Positions 1 through 12,185 of a stretch of 64,000 nt of DNA are shown piece by piece (position 1 is the first letter of the stretch; every line of letters starts with the position of its first letter). The position numbers and the translations under genes were made by a program. The notes under the pieces were generated by a model. That model made no database searches and had not been told where the DNA came from. It was given only the letters and a program-made list of their open reading frames with translations. Origin of the DNA: Caenorhabditis elegans (lineage: Eukaryota; Nematoda; Chromadorea; Rhabditida; Rhabditidae); contig NC_003279.8 of assembly GCF_000002985.6 (NCBI RefSeq), positions 8,804,001 to 8,868,000 on the forward strand. Direction: 5' to 3'.

Positions 1-1131
1 TTGTCTGAAAATCGTTCAAATAGGACGTGCTTTTTCGAATGCGCATGGATTTATTCCGATGGGTCTCGGAAAAAAAGTTTATGAAGGTTGTTTTTTTTTT
101 TGAATTTTTGCGGCTGTTTCCTTGTTTATTTTGCAATGAAATTATTTTGTTTCAGCAAATTTTATGGTTTTCTTTTTATATTTCTGCATGTCAAAATCTT
201 TTGAAAGTACGATATTTGAATTTGTCTATTTTTTACCAGCCGTGGACCGCACCTCCGGCGCGGACCCCGACTTCTGGGGCTGAAAACCAATTTTTCTGAA
301 ACTACCGTAATCGTACAGTACTCCTATCGTACCACCATTGTACCACTACAGTACCCCGACTATATCCCTACACTAACCCCAACTCACTATTCCTCCAGAA
401 GCTAAAACTTCGCAGACTACAAAGACTACATAGACTACAAACTATGGACAAACGGAATAAGCGCTTTATACATAGTAAATGATTTTTGTATTATCGGAAC
501 TATACAGAGTTGATTTTTAACTACAAGCAAGTTCTTTAAATTAAAAAAACATCTTTGGTTTTTTTAAATTTAAATAAACCGATTTTTAATTTAAGAAAAT
601 AACATTTTCAATTCTCACCGTCTGCTCCTCTTCATTTGCCTCACTCTCTCCACATTTTTCAACTACGTATCCTTCAGGTGCTGTCTCTCCGTCCATTCTG
701 ATTGAAATCCTAATTTTAATTTTTCTGTGATCTTATTTCAAATACTCTTTGGTAAAATACCATAATTCAACTGAGAAAGTGGACGCAATATAACAAATAC
801 AAAAAATGTTTCCAATTTATTATAAGTGTAAACCTTATGTAATACAGTCAGGTACAATGAAAAAAGGAGAAGGAGGCACAAAATATTGTGGGAAAATAAG
901 ACAGAGGTAGATATAACCCAGGTGATTACATAGAAAATTTCAAGGGTAAAGAAGAGATGCAAAACTTTGAAATCAGAGAAAATCAGTGAATGAGAATCTT
1001 GTGAAGGAAATTCGAATTTGAAAAAAAGTCAACAGGAAACAAAACTCGGAGAGTAAGGAGATAAACAATGAGATTAGGTTTTTGGTAAATGCGTATATTT
1101 GGCAAATTTGGAACTAATTGGAACTTGTAAT
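1..1131. other. Intergenic, repeat-like; 3' flank of CID gene
   Basis: No gene is supported here. Bases 36-120 resemble a dispersed repeat that recurs near 14414, 17493 and 53104: a 'ggcgca' start, a 'tctcgg' motif, then a 'gcggctg' block. Bases 300-400 are a run of short 'gta c/ctac' units also typical of dispersed worm repeats. The right half is the 3' flank of the minus-strand CID-domain gene; 'tttatt' (AATAAA on the minus strand) near 816 is a possible distal poly(A) signal. Confidence 0.5.
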
Positions 1132-3975
1132 CTAGTATCTATGATAACCACCACCAGAACGATGATTTCCGCCTCTCCAGCTGTCTCGTCCACTATTACG
1201 ATTTCTGAAAATTGAAATATATAAAATTTTTAAGGTTTTTAAGAAATAATGAATTTTCACTCAGCTTTTGAAATTTAAATTATTTATTGATTGCAATTAT
1301 TTTTAAGAATATAAATTTCGAAACTATCAAGAATGTTTTTGAAAATTTTTTTTGGAATTTATTAGTATTACAATTTGTAGTTGTATAGCACATTTGAATT
1401 TTTCGTACCAGTTTTGAAATGCTAAACATAGTATTTATTTAATTTTCTAACTCACCTATCGTTATGATGAGAGCCACTACCTCGCCATCTGTCACCCCGT
1501 TGATTATTGTACGGAGCACTTGATCCTCTACGATCATCATACCGACTGTTTTGATAATTATCTCTTCCACGATCGTCTCTGCGGTCTACAATAATTCAAA
1601 TAATTTTAAAAATTGGAAAAAAATAAATATACCTCCAGAATGATAATCTGAAGAATATCCGTGTGATTGTTGAGATTGCTGTTGATATTGATGATGTTGT
1701 GGAGGTGGCTGACAGTATGTATTTTTCTGTTGATGGTATTGACCCACTGGTTGATGTTGAGGAATTGACGGCGAGACTGTAAGATTTTTGAATTTTCAGG
1801 AAGAATTACAATTTAGAAATGCAACTAACGCTGTGATTGCTCGAATCTAGCTTGATATCCATTATTTTGTATTTGTGGTGACACAAGTTGTGGCTTTTGA
1901 ACTTCAAATGTTGCTTGATATCCTTGCTGAGGTGCAGCTTGTTGCAATATTCTTGGATCCCGTATTTGCTCGTACTGAGCTTGGTATCCTGTGATAGGTG
2001 GTTGCTGTGCTACTGCTACAGATTGTGGAGTAACAGAATTGGCTACTGAAAAAAATAAATGTAAAAAACATAATATCTTAACTGAACCTACATCTTGGAT
2101 CTCGTGCTCCACCAAACTGTCCCTGATACACGGTTTGTTCAACTGGTTTTTGAGGAATCGCCTGATACGGAGATGGTTGTGCTGGAGGTGGTGCTAAAAC
2201 TGAAAATTTTTAGAGTAATTTTTAAAAAACGATTCCTACCATTCATTCTATTCTGAACAGGTTGTTGCCCTGTTGGAGGTGGAAGACCATGTTGTTTTAG
2301 TGCGATTGCATATTGGGATGGACCTTCGCCATCTGACCGAATCCGAGGATCGGATAGAGGTGCAGATGTAATGGCTGGGGGTGGCTGAAATTGTGAAGCT
2401 CTTCGTATGTGAAGAAAGGTTTTTCAAAAAAAAAAACACTTACCATTGAAAATTTACTCGCATTGATGACAGCAGGTTTAGATGGTGGTGGTTGAAACGT
2501 TGACGGCAATGGAGTATCAGCTGTGGTTGTCGTTGTTGGTTGGAACATTTCCTCATCTCCATTGGCGATTTTTTTGAGCCCCAGCTGCATGATTCTTGAT
2601 TGTAGTGATGGTTGAGATGCAATACCAACAAGAGCTTGTAATGATGGCTTCATCATTGGAGCTTGTGGGCGTTCATCTTCATCCATTTCCATGTCTATCT
2701 GATTACGATTGTCTCCCCATTGTTGTGATAATGAGCGATTGTCTGAAAAAAATTTAAAATTGAAATAGCATCCTTTAATTATTATTATTGTCTTACTACT
2801 TCTGCCATATGTTTGGCGATCGTCCTCATTTCTAGGAGATAATAGTCCTGGATAAACTTTTTTCGCTTCCATATCGAGCAATTCGGTGTGCACAGCTTTG
2901 ATTCCATCGCGAAAATTGACATAAGCTTCTTCCACAACAAGAACTTCTCGCTTTTGATGAAGGAAAACACGTTTGGCAAGTTCCAAAGTTTCTGATAAAG
3001 CCATCATTTTCTTCTTCTGATCTTCCATGGAATGGCGAACCTGAAAATATATAAATTTTGAAATGTAATAATGTGAAGTTTTTTTTCTTACTTGAACCAT
3101 GGTATCAATTGCTTCATGAACTTCGTGCAGGATATGCCCACCTTCTTCTCGATCTCTCATTCCATGCTTGCACATCTCTTTGTAATCAAAATTCCCTTCA
3201 TTCACACACTTCATCATGTCGGCAACCACATTTCGAGCCTGTATTTGAATTTTAAATTAATTTTTCGATTCAATTTTATAATATCTTACCGAAATGAAAT
3301 TTGTTATTTTCTTCACCAAATCATCTGAATCGACTTCAAGTGCTTGATCCTCAGCTTCGTATCCTTCATCTGCATCGGATGCTATGGAATGTGTGAAAAT
3401 AGTTCAATTAAACAACTCACCGAGCAAATTCTCCATTGCAGTTGTACTCGCAGGTGAGAAAACGTTTCTTGATTTGAAGATTTGAATACATCTCTTCATA
3501 ACTGCTTTTACTTTATCTTGTTTTCTAAAAAGAAACCAAAATTTGAATTTTAACTGTTTTTTAAAGAAAAATACCTTCCGATGCCAACTGCGGTGAGAAC
3601 TGCTGGTTGAAAAGCTGGAATAAGTGTATCAGCGTGCTTCATTTTTGCTTTCTGGACCACATCATTCATAACATAGAATAATGCAATTCGTTTATTATCT
3701 GTTCCGGCTGAAAAATAAAAATGATTTATAAAAATGATCGATTACTAAATATTTTACCAGTTTTGAAGCAATTTAGCCATCCATCAACTATCAAATCTAT
3801 TGAAGCATTGTCTTTATAATGCATAATCCACATCGACATTGTCTCTATCGCTTCTTGTGTCGGATTTTTCACCTGAAACTTTTGAAACATAGAATAAAAC
3901 ATTTTCTGTATCATTTTAACGCAAACTCACATCCTGTAAACGGCTGTAGACAACGTCCGACGTGAGCACAACCAT
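1132..3975 (-). CDS. CID-domain protein, RPRD1/RPRD2 (CREPT) type, 664 aa
   Basis: Probably binds the phosphorylated C-terminal domain of RNA polymerase II in the nucleus. Fourteen exons close in frame: 3975-3931, 3872-3758, 3707-3575, 3524-3421, 3381-3290, 3238-3092, 3040-2797, 2742-2444, 2384-2240, 2199-2092, 2045-1830, 1776-1633, 1585-1456, 1204-1132. Residues 1 to about 125 match a CTD-interacting domain (IETMSMWIMHYKDN, then NKRIALFYVMNDVVQKAK). About 150-270 is the alpha-helical coiled-coil region of RPRD proteins. The rest is low complexity, rich in Pro, Gln and Thr, with several repeats of the form GYQA.FE, and ends in an RGG/Tyr tail (SGGGYHRY). The start at 3975 is the first Met ahead of the domain. 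The long tail fits RPRD2 better than RPRD1. A palindromic element lies about 180 bp upstream of the start. Family assignment is firm; function is by homology. Confidence 0.85.
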
Positions 3976-4156
3976 TTTTTGAATGAAATGAGACGAATCA
4001 ATATGTCACATACGGGGTTTTTCTGTGTGAACGCTACGCAAGAGAGACCTGAAAACCGATTCTTTCTCCGCGTCGAGAAGTACGTCAGCACACAAAACGC
4101 GCCAACGCAGAGTTGTTGGCGCGAAACGGCCCAAGAGAGAAAAACGAAAACAAATT

Positions 4157-4443
4157 GAGACCCGAAGAACTCGGGGGATGTCCAATTGGGGGGATTACCA
4201 ACTCGGGGGATTGGCCCCTCCCACAGAACCGTGGCTTGCAATACGCCCATTTCTGCAACTGCCGCACGGTTTTGAAACTGTATTTTTCTTGTTAATTCTC
4301 GCTCTATTGAGAAAAATACAGTTTCGAAACCGTGCGGCAGTTGCAGAAATGGGCGTATTGCAAGCCACGGTTCTGTGGGCGGGGCCAATCCCCCCGAGTT
4401 GGTAATCCCCCCAATTGGACATCCCCCGAGTTCTTCGGGTCTC
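4157..4443. mobile_element. Palindromic MITE, copy 1, 8-bp target duplication
   Basis: A near-perfect fold-back of 287 bp. The ends read GAGACCC...GGGTCTC and the arms (about 4157-4287 and 4310-4443) pair almost base for base, with a differing base in the GC-rich middle. It is flanked by the direct repeat aacaaatt (4149-4156 and 4444-4451). Eight-base duplications are the mark of hAT-type (and P-type) DNA transposons, so this is inferred to be a non-autonomous hAT-like element. It codes for nothing; long frames across it are a by-product of the palindrome. A second copy lies at 59256. Confidence 0.85.
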
Positions 4444-4875
4444 AACAAATTTATTGTTTCTATTTTATTATGTAAATGAACTTCATTACAAAGCTGTTTA
4501 TATTTAAAAAATTTGTATGGGATAATATTTGAAAAATCGTTGAAATAATATTATTTATCTAAAATGTTTCGGCTTCTCAAAATCAAGATGAATCCTAATG
4601 TTTCTGTGCAACCATCATTTTCAAGATTAATTTTTCTGTGAAATTTCACCGCAAAGTATTTATCACAGTGTGAGAGCATTGGGTTTTCATAAATCTACGC
4701 AATGAAATTATAAAAATTTACTTCTGAACGCATTCAACCATGCTTCCTTTCTATTCTACTTCCTTTATTTTCAGTTTTCAAAATTCTTGCCAAAAAACTT
4801 CTAAGCGTCTCGCGTACGTTATTCAATACATGTTTACTAATTTAAAAAATCAATATTTCAGGGTGTCTAGCCACA

Positions 4876-7800
4876 ATGCCGCTCGCTGACATCGCCGATG
4901 TGGATATCGACCCGAAAGGAGTTTTCAAGTACATCCTGATTCAAGTTAGTTTTTTTTAGTAAAAAATATTTATTTAAAATTAGAAACTAAAAAAAAGAAC
5001 GAAAATTAAACGGCAAAAGAAACATAATCACGTTTGAGTAGAGCAGTTGTTTCATTATCTTCTTTCTCACAAATTGAATCCATAACATCGATTGTTTTTG
5101 AATGGCCAACGCCTGCAAAATTATAGATTTTCGATTAAAACTAATCAATACTTACAATGCTTGTGAAATTCTATCTTGTCAGTTTTGATAAATAGTGCAC
5201 GAGATAATGGAGATCTCTGTCCATCTTTGAAAACTGCCGTAGCGCTGAAATGAGATTCAAATATGCAATTTCAAAGTATTTTAGTACCTAAACATGTAGA
5301 ACCAGTCGAATCGAAGATCAGGGAAGACCACCTTCAAAAGTTTAATTGTATTTTAACTCATCTAAAAATTAATTTGATTACCCGTCTTCCATTTACTGGA
5401 ATTTTCTCCCATTCTGATAACGACGCATTCGGATTTTCCGTAAAGTAAACCACGTAATTCTTAACTTCATGTGATTTTTTGTATGGTGGCTCCCATGTCA
5501 GCTCAATAGTATTCGCATTTAATCGTGTTGCCAAAATATGTTGAGGACTCAACTGAGGTTCCGTATACTGTACCAAGTACACAGCTTTACTTTCACCGAA
5601 TTTATTATGAGCAGTTATTCGGAATTCATAAAGGGAACATGAATCAACGCTCATAATTTCAACTGTATTCCCTTTAATTCCACGAAGCTCGCGTACTTTT
5701 GCATCTTCGTTGTGTCTGGGGAAATGAGTCATAAGTAGAGTTAATAAATTTCATACTTACTTCAATCTATAACGAATGTTGTAAGTCAAGTCTGGATCAG
5801 GAGAAAATGGTGGAGCCCATGCAAGTCTTACTGAATATGCTGACGTACTGACAACTTGGCAATCACTTGGTGGATCTGGTGGCAGACGGGCGAACATGAA
5901 CTTCTCATTTGGCACTGAAATATTTGGAATTTTTAATAATAACTCGCTGAGTAATTTTAACTTACAAACATGACTTCCTCTTCTCTTTTCCTTCTTTCTC
6001 TTCGATTTCTTCCTGGCCAACTCGTTATAATCTTTATGAGCAAATATCATTCCTTTTGCCAACTGAGCAAGTAATGATGCCATTGCTGCTCGTCGTCTTC
6101 TGAGAATTTATTTGAATTTCCACTTAGATTTTAACTTATTCTCACCTGGCTTTTGCCTCTCGGAGCAAGTAGAATGGATTACTACTCTTGAGTTTTCGAC
6201 CCAAATAGTGAATCTCTTTCAAATACATTCTACCGACAACGTCCATACACATTGTAGTGAGAATAACTCCCACTGTAATATTTCAAATGATTGAATTCTC
6301 TATAATTTTACAACGTACCTACTACAAATGCCAAAGTGACCCAGATATTACCAGGTGAAGGCCTTATATCACCGAATCCTAAAATAAGAATTAGTATCAA
6401 GTTTTACAATAGATATATTTATAGACTTACCTACAGTAAGAATACTGATAAATATAAAATATAAACTTTCTACATATGTCCATGTCTCCCAATACCGTAC
6501 CACCCATGCAGCAATGCATCCGTATACAAATACAAAGAAAAATACAGTTAATGGTGGGAATCGAACCAGTCGAACACGATCAAGTATCTCTTCTTCATTT
6601 TCATCATCACCAAACATTGGTTGAAGAGGATCTGCTTCAACCTCTCCTTTTCGTTTTCTTTTCCATTCAAGGCATTTGTTCCATAGTTCGTAGTGAAGAA
6701 AGAATATTGTTTCGGAAAGAAACTTTGCAACGTTCGCCACAGTAACAAGTGTTAGCGGAATTCCTAAAATTTTATTTGCATAGAAAATTTTATATAGTTA
6801 AAACTACCGATTAAGCAATAAATAACTCCAAAAAGTCGACCTCCAAATGTGCTTGGTGCCACATACCCGTAACCAATCGAAGTAAGCATTGTTGTGGTGA
6901 AGAATACCGAATTTGCAAAATCCCAAGTGGGTGAATCCTGTATTAAATGTTCCAATTTTAGAATAATTCCTAGATGCTCACCTCATCATATCCGTGCCTT
7001 ACAGCTCGATGTGCATAGAATACAGTATCCACGTAATCATTGAAATCATCTACAGTATCTTCTTTTACTGATTTTATCAAATCTTCCACATTCTGAACAT
7101 TTTGAAATATTTAATGTCTCTTTGAAAAATCCATCTAACCTTGTATTTATCTCGGTCTCGTTTTGCAACACTCCATAACTTATCCACGTAGTCTTTTGCA
7201 TTTTGTTCTATTTTTGCCATGTGATCTTTTTTTAGCGCCTTCAATTTTGAAACTTTCAAGTTTTTGAAAGTATTTGGTGGAGTAGTGTGAAAATAAATCA
7301 TTTATTTTTTACATTTTTTTACAATTATATTTCGTCATTGCGATCCATTTGCTATAATTTATAGAAAAAACCACACACTTTTTTTGAAATTTGCTCCTTT
7401 ACTCCACCTACGAAAAATTGTTTCAAAAAACTTATCAACCATTTTTGGTCCAAAATGTTTTTTTGGATTGAAATCAGAAAAATTCTGCCAAAAAAATGAG
7501 TTTTCTTATATAAATTTGAATACTTACATCTAGATGTTCTCCTTCCAACATTTGAAATACAATAGCTCCAAGTATAATATAAAGTACTACAGATCCAATT
7601 AAAAGTACATGTAATGATAGAAATCTGGCCATTTTTTCGTTTTCCACCTGAAAAATGCTCATTTCGGAAGGAAAACTGCTGCACGATTTTCCAGAGTATA
7701 TGCAATAATTCTGACAATAGGATTACTTGTTTGCAAACACAAAATATGGTAATCAATCATTTCTGGGGCCGGAAAATTTTGGCGGGGTGGAAAAAAAAGA

Positions 7801-9227
7801 CGTCGGACCTCCGAATCATTTGCCAACTACACGAAAAGTGGAAACTAGAAATCAATAAGTTTTTGAAAGAAAAAAAGTAGAGGACAAAGTGGAAGGAATG
7901 AAATATGAGATGGGACCTGGAAATACGAATTGGGTAGAATTGAGGTATGTACACAAATTGAAGAAAGAATACTTCTAAGGGATTTTGATATGTTCAAAAA
8001 TTGATGTTTTATTGCATTCCGGAGTTTTATTTGTTTCTGGCGTTATTATCAACAAAAAAACTTGAAAGTGAAACTTTTATTCTGAGGTTTTAAGTTGAAA
8101 ATTTTGATTGTACCACCTTATTTCAGCGAATTAGCAACGCTTTTTGCTGCTTTAAAAATCTCAAAAATCATCTGAAATTTAGTAATACCACAAATGAAAA
8201 ATTGAAAAAATGTAGAAATTTGAAAAACCAACTTTTAACATGTTGTTTTTCAAATTTTCGATAATCTCACTGTTTGAATTCCCTCCAAAATCAGGACTGT
8301 AACCAATCAGTGATTTACTCCACACACTTTTGAACCAATCCGATTGAGTGAGTGGGATTTATATTCGCTTTTTCTGTGTGGCATTTCTGAATTTTACACG
8401 GTTTTTGACATTTTCAAACAAAATCCTCATTTTCGCTCCACCAACTTTTACATTTTGCAATTTAATCTAACACTAAAAATATTGCCATAATTTTAGAGCA
8501 TATATCATTTCAAACAAGGTTCAACTTTGTTTAAATATTAATTACTTCTTCTTCCAAAAACGAAACATGAGTTTTACAAGTATGTCAAAATGTTAGAAAG
8601 TGTAGTTGTTGGGAGGCCGTGAATAAGCGGGGCGAAGAATGAGCCGAGATATCTGCGATACTCCGAAGAGCAAGAAGGAGCCCATCACACAGAATCGGTC
8701 CCTTGAGATATGGAACATGCACACTTTTATTCCTCTTTGAGGCCGCTAGTTTCTAAAAAAGAAGAGGGAAAATCCGTGGAATCCATGTTTAATTCCCAGT
8801 GGAACATTTTTCAAGATCAATTTTTGATACTTATCCTATTGTGATTGGGATTAATTTATGGAAATCTTAAATAATTTCAGGTAACCGACAATTCAACAAA
8901 GCAGCAGAAATTTGTAGTCCGCGGATATTATAGATGCAGCTTTCATGACGATATTCTTCAGGAGACGAAGGTAGTATTTTCAAAACTATTACAAATTCTA
9001 TCGCTCATTTTGAAATAAATTGTACATTTTTTCAGAGTTCTGCACCATCTGACTTAAAGCTGAAATGTGTGGGCGGTGGTCGAATCAAGCACGATGAAAT
9101 TGGAAAAGATATTCTTGTGTATGGATATTCGTATGGCTATGGACGAGCTGATCATCAAATTGCTGTTGACATTTTAAAGCAGAAATACCCAGATTATAAC
9201 ATTCATTTCTCTAATGACGGATATTGA
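4876..9227 (+). CDS. phip-1: 14-kDa phosphohistidine phosphatase (PHPT1/janus), 116 aa
   Basis: Removes phosphate from phosphohistidine in proteins. Three exons: 4876-4944, 8881-8970, 9036-9227. The protein matches human PHPT1 end to end: an IDPKGVFKYILI start, the RGYYRCSFHDDI segment whose His45 aligns with the catalytic histidine (His53 in human), CVGGGRIKHD, VYGYSYGYG.A.H, and the C-terminal YPDYNIHFSNDGY. Its length is normal for the family. The start follows a TTTCAG acceptor at about 4860, either a trans-splice site or an upstream intron. The first intron is 3.9 kb and holds the complete twk-30 gene on the other strand. A poly(A) signal AATAAA is at 9279-9284. The symbol is the known worm orthologue. 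Confidence 0.93.
5006..7632 (-). CDS. twk-30: Two-pore-domain K+ channel with two FN3 domains, 608 aa
   Basis: A leak potassium channel of the plasma membrane. Exons: 7632-7528, 7238-7140, 7092-6982, 6937-6808, 6763-6431, 6378-6319, 6272-6146, 6099-5966, 5914-5761, 5715-5382, 5331-5288, 5244-5156, 5112-5006. TM1 lies in residues 5-27. The first pore has GYG at 127-129 (TSIGYGYVAP) and the second GFG at 260-262 (ILTVGFGDI); hydrophobic helices follow each. After TM4 comes a basic stretch (about 310-355), then two fibronectin type III domains (about 370-465 and 470-560), and a tail of about 45 aa. The start Met lies 15 nt after a TTTTCAG acceptor, fitting trans-splicing. The exon-2 acceptor (TTGAAG) is weak but is the one I found that keeps frame. 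The gene sits wholly inside phip-1 intron 1. The symbol is recalled for this locus and is less certain than the family. Confidence 0.87.
7633..8880. other. phip-1 intron 1, distal part / twk-30 5' flank
   Basis: AT-rich intron sequence that would contain the twk-30 promoter. A GC-richer island at about 8610-8750 stands out and includes a 33-codon plus-strand frame (8639-8740, starting MSRDICDTPK). It could be an alternative exon, a small RNA or chance; nothing here decides. Confidence 0.4.
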
Positions 9228-9761
9228 ATCTCCATGTTTGAGCATAGTTTTGTAATTAATTTGTATTAAAATTGGTCGAATAAATTATTACATAAACGAA
9301 GCTTTTTCAGTTTGTATATTTCTATGTCGGAGAAAGTTACGAAAAGTTCTGATAAAAAGTTATATTTTGTAACCTGGTCAATGTATCTTATTGCTTTTTG
9401 AAAAGCCGCCATGAATGAAAGTCAAGACTGTTACAAACGTGGAGACGCAGACGATTGTACATTGTGGAGCGTCTTTTGCGTCGTGAGGTGTATGGGAGTG
9501 TTTGTAGCGATGAAGGCGAGCAGTCCATTGAAAAAAGAATTTCTAGTTGATTTTATTGATTTTTGCCGAAATAATTCTATTTTCAATGTTTTTATCATTA
9601 TTTCTGATATTTCTTCTTTAACTCCTGTTAATAATTCTATTCAAATTTCAGTCTTCACGTCTAAAATCACTTTTTAAAGATATAGATTTTTCACATCTCA
9701 CTTTCGCTCGTTAACATTTTCTCATGTTTCCCGGTATTTTTTGGCATCTTCCTTTTTCAGA
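9228..9761. other. Intergenic, phip-1 to NDUFA4-like gene
   Basis: Contains the phip-1 poly(A) signal near 9280 and, at its right end, a CTTTTTCAG acceptor directly before the next start codon, consistent with spliced-leader addition. No other feature is seen. Confidence 0.5.
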
Positions 9762-10884
9762 ATGTCTCTCTCACTCTTGACCCCTCGCCTGGTCACCAAA
9801 AACACCATTGCTCGCATTGTTCTTGTCAGAAATGCCTCTTCTGGACTGACCCTCAAGGCAAGTTATTTTTAAACACATAAATTGGAGAGAATAACTACGA
9901 TTTTGATCGAAAACGTCTCCCAAAATGTAAATAGTAGTTTTCATCTTCTGTTAGCTGTCAACTCACAAAGATATAATTTTTAACCAGAAGAAAACATGTA
10001 TTCAAGTAAATCCTCGATAAAACGCTAGACTTCAGCGAAAAAGAGCTGATATTTTTTAGTTTCAAGTTTTTATGAAAATAATTCCAGCACGAACAAACAA
10101 TCAAAATTAACGACCAGCAAGGATTCTTCAAATACCAGCGCGACGTTTCCCGTGATACTCGTTACTCAAACCCAGCCAAGCCAGGAGATACTGCTGCCAG
10201 GTAAATTTTGTGAAATTCAAAATAGTAACTCCATGTTTAAAAGATTAAAAAAAAACAGAAAGATAAATGTTATGTAATTTAGAAGTGCTGAATAAGTTTG
10301 GCTGCTATTTTCCAACCTTCTTTTCTGAAGGAACTTTCATTTCTATTTTCAAAAATAATTTTGTAATCTTAAAAAATTCCATTTCGAAGAATGTTCCGAA
10401 AAATTATACCTTCTTGAAAAAAGTAATTTACACAACCTCAATACTTCTTAAATGTTTCAACAACGAAATTTATTTATGTTTCAATTTTTATTACCAAATA
10501 AAGATTTGATTTAAGAGCCGAACTTACATTCCTAATATTTCAGATTCATGTTCCGCAAGCTCGGACACGCCTACGAGATCTACCCACTCTTCGGACTCCT
10601 CGCCATTTGGTGCGTCCTTTTCGGATACACTGTATGGTATTCTTTCGAGAAGGCCGAAATCTGGCTTGACAGAAGTGAGTTTCCATTGTAGTGTTCAATT
10701 TTTATTTTTTAAACTTTCAGGCCACACAGTTGCTCCATGGGACTGGGAAAGAATTCGCAACAATTACTGGAAGAAACCAACTTTGGTCTTTGACCCAACT
10801 GGAGTCACCCACCAAAGACTCGAGATCTTGGAAACTCTTCAAGACGAGATGGTCGCCGCCGCCAAGGAGAGAGGAACCAGATAA
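9762..10884 (+). CDS. NDUFA4-like mitochondrial inner-membrane protein, 167 aa
   Basis: Four exons: 9762-9857, 10088-10200, 10544-10674, 10721-10884, all in frame. The N-terminus (MSLSLLTPRLVTKNTIARIV) is basic and hydroxylated, like a mitochondrial presequence. Residues about 80-105 hold one hydrophobic helix (YPLFGLLAIWCVLFGYTVWY), followed by WLDRSHTVAPWDWERIR, which resembles the PLF...WDR..PW pattern of NDUFA4/NMES1 proteins, small subunits associated with respiratory complexes. The match is modest and the protein is twice the usual length of NDUFA4. Intron 1 starts with GC rather than GT (AAG|GCAAGT); using the nearby GT would bring a stop codon. A TTTTTCAG site ends one base before the start codon. 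AATAAA is at 10962-10967. The gene ends tail-to-tail with rps-15. Confidence 0.85.
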
Positions 10885-11599
10885 ATCAGCTCATGTTTCT
10901 AGTGATTCTCCCTTCTAAATTTTTGCGTTGTAGTATCTTTTTGATCGACTTCCCACGACTGAATAAACACTTCGTGAACATTGGATTACCGTTTAGACGA
11001 AATCTGTTATCAGAAACTTTAATCTGACAGACAGGATCCAGAAAATGGACCAATTATAACAAACACGAAATCAAGTGGGAGACAGCGAAGTATGTGACGA
11101 GGAAACTTATTGCCACCAAGTCGAACATTTTTGATACCTTTCGGAGAAATAAGAACAAAATCTATCCATTTTTTCACTTAATGTTGATGAGAAAAAATGA
11201 GAAGCCGTTTTCTAAAATTATGGCCTTTTATTGCAATTCTGTGTTCGGACTATTCTGTTCATTAAAAGCAGCGTATTGCTGTGTAGAAGAATGGTAATCA
11301 CGGTATTCAGATTGGTCGATGACATCCAGGGCCAGCAAGTTCTCGATATTCGTTTACTTTTATTAGGAATACAAAAGAAATTCAAAAAATTTGGGTGGTT
11401 ATTTTTGTGATAGTGCGGGCTTCCGTAAAGGCATTCGCATCCAATATTCAACTGACCCTTTCAACTCGCGCGGACATTTCGACACATTCTAATATAAAAT
11501 CATCACGTTTCTTCGAATTGATGTTATTCAACCGTGTATAAAAGACAGCAACATAATTTGATCAACTTTAGAAACAAGTTTATTGTTCAACAAATAACT
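10885..11599. other. Intergenic between convergent genes
   Basis: Holds the poly(A) signals of both neighbours: AATAAA at 10962 on the plus strand, and on the minus strand at about 11579-11584. Nothing else is recognised. Confidence 0.5.

Positions 11600-12185
<586 letters not shown>

Noticed and set aside
3927-4448. A 173-codon minus-strand open frame and several overlapping frames
   Set aside because: They run across both arms of the palindromic MITE; the same residues appear on both strands because the DNA is its own complement.
6550-6575. 'gggaatcgaacc' resembling a tRNA T-arm complement
   Set aside because: It lies inside a twk-30 exon with conserved protein sequence; no A box at tRNA spacing.
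7352-7497. Open stretch NFSDFNPKKHFGPK that might be an extra twk-30 exon
   Set aside because: It follows an AG acceptor, but no downstream donor was found that joins it in frame to the next exon; the model closes without it.
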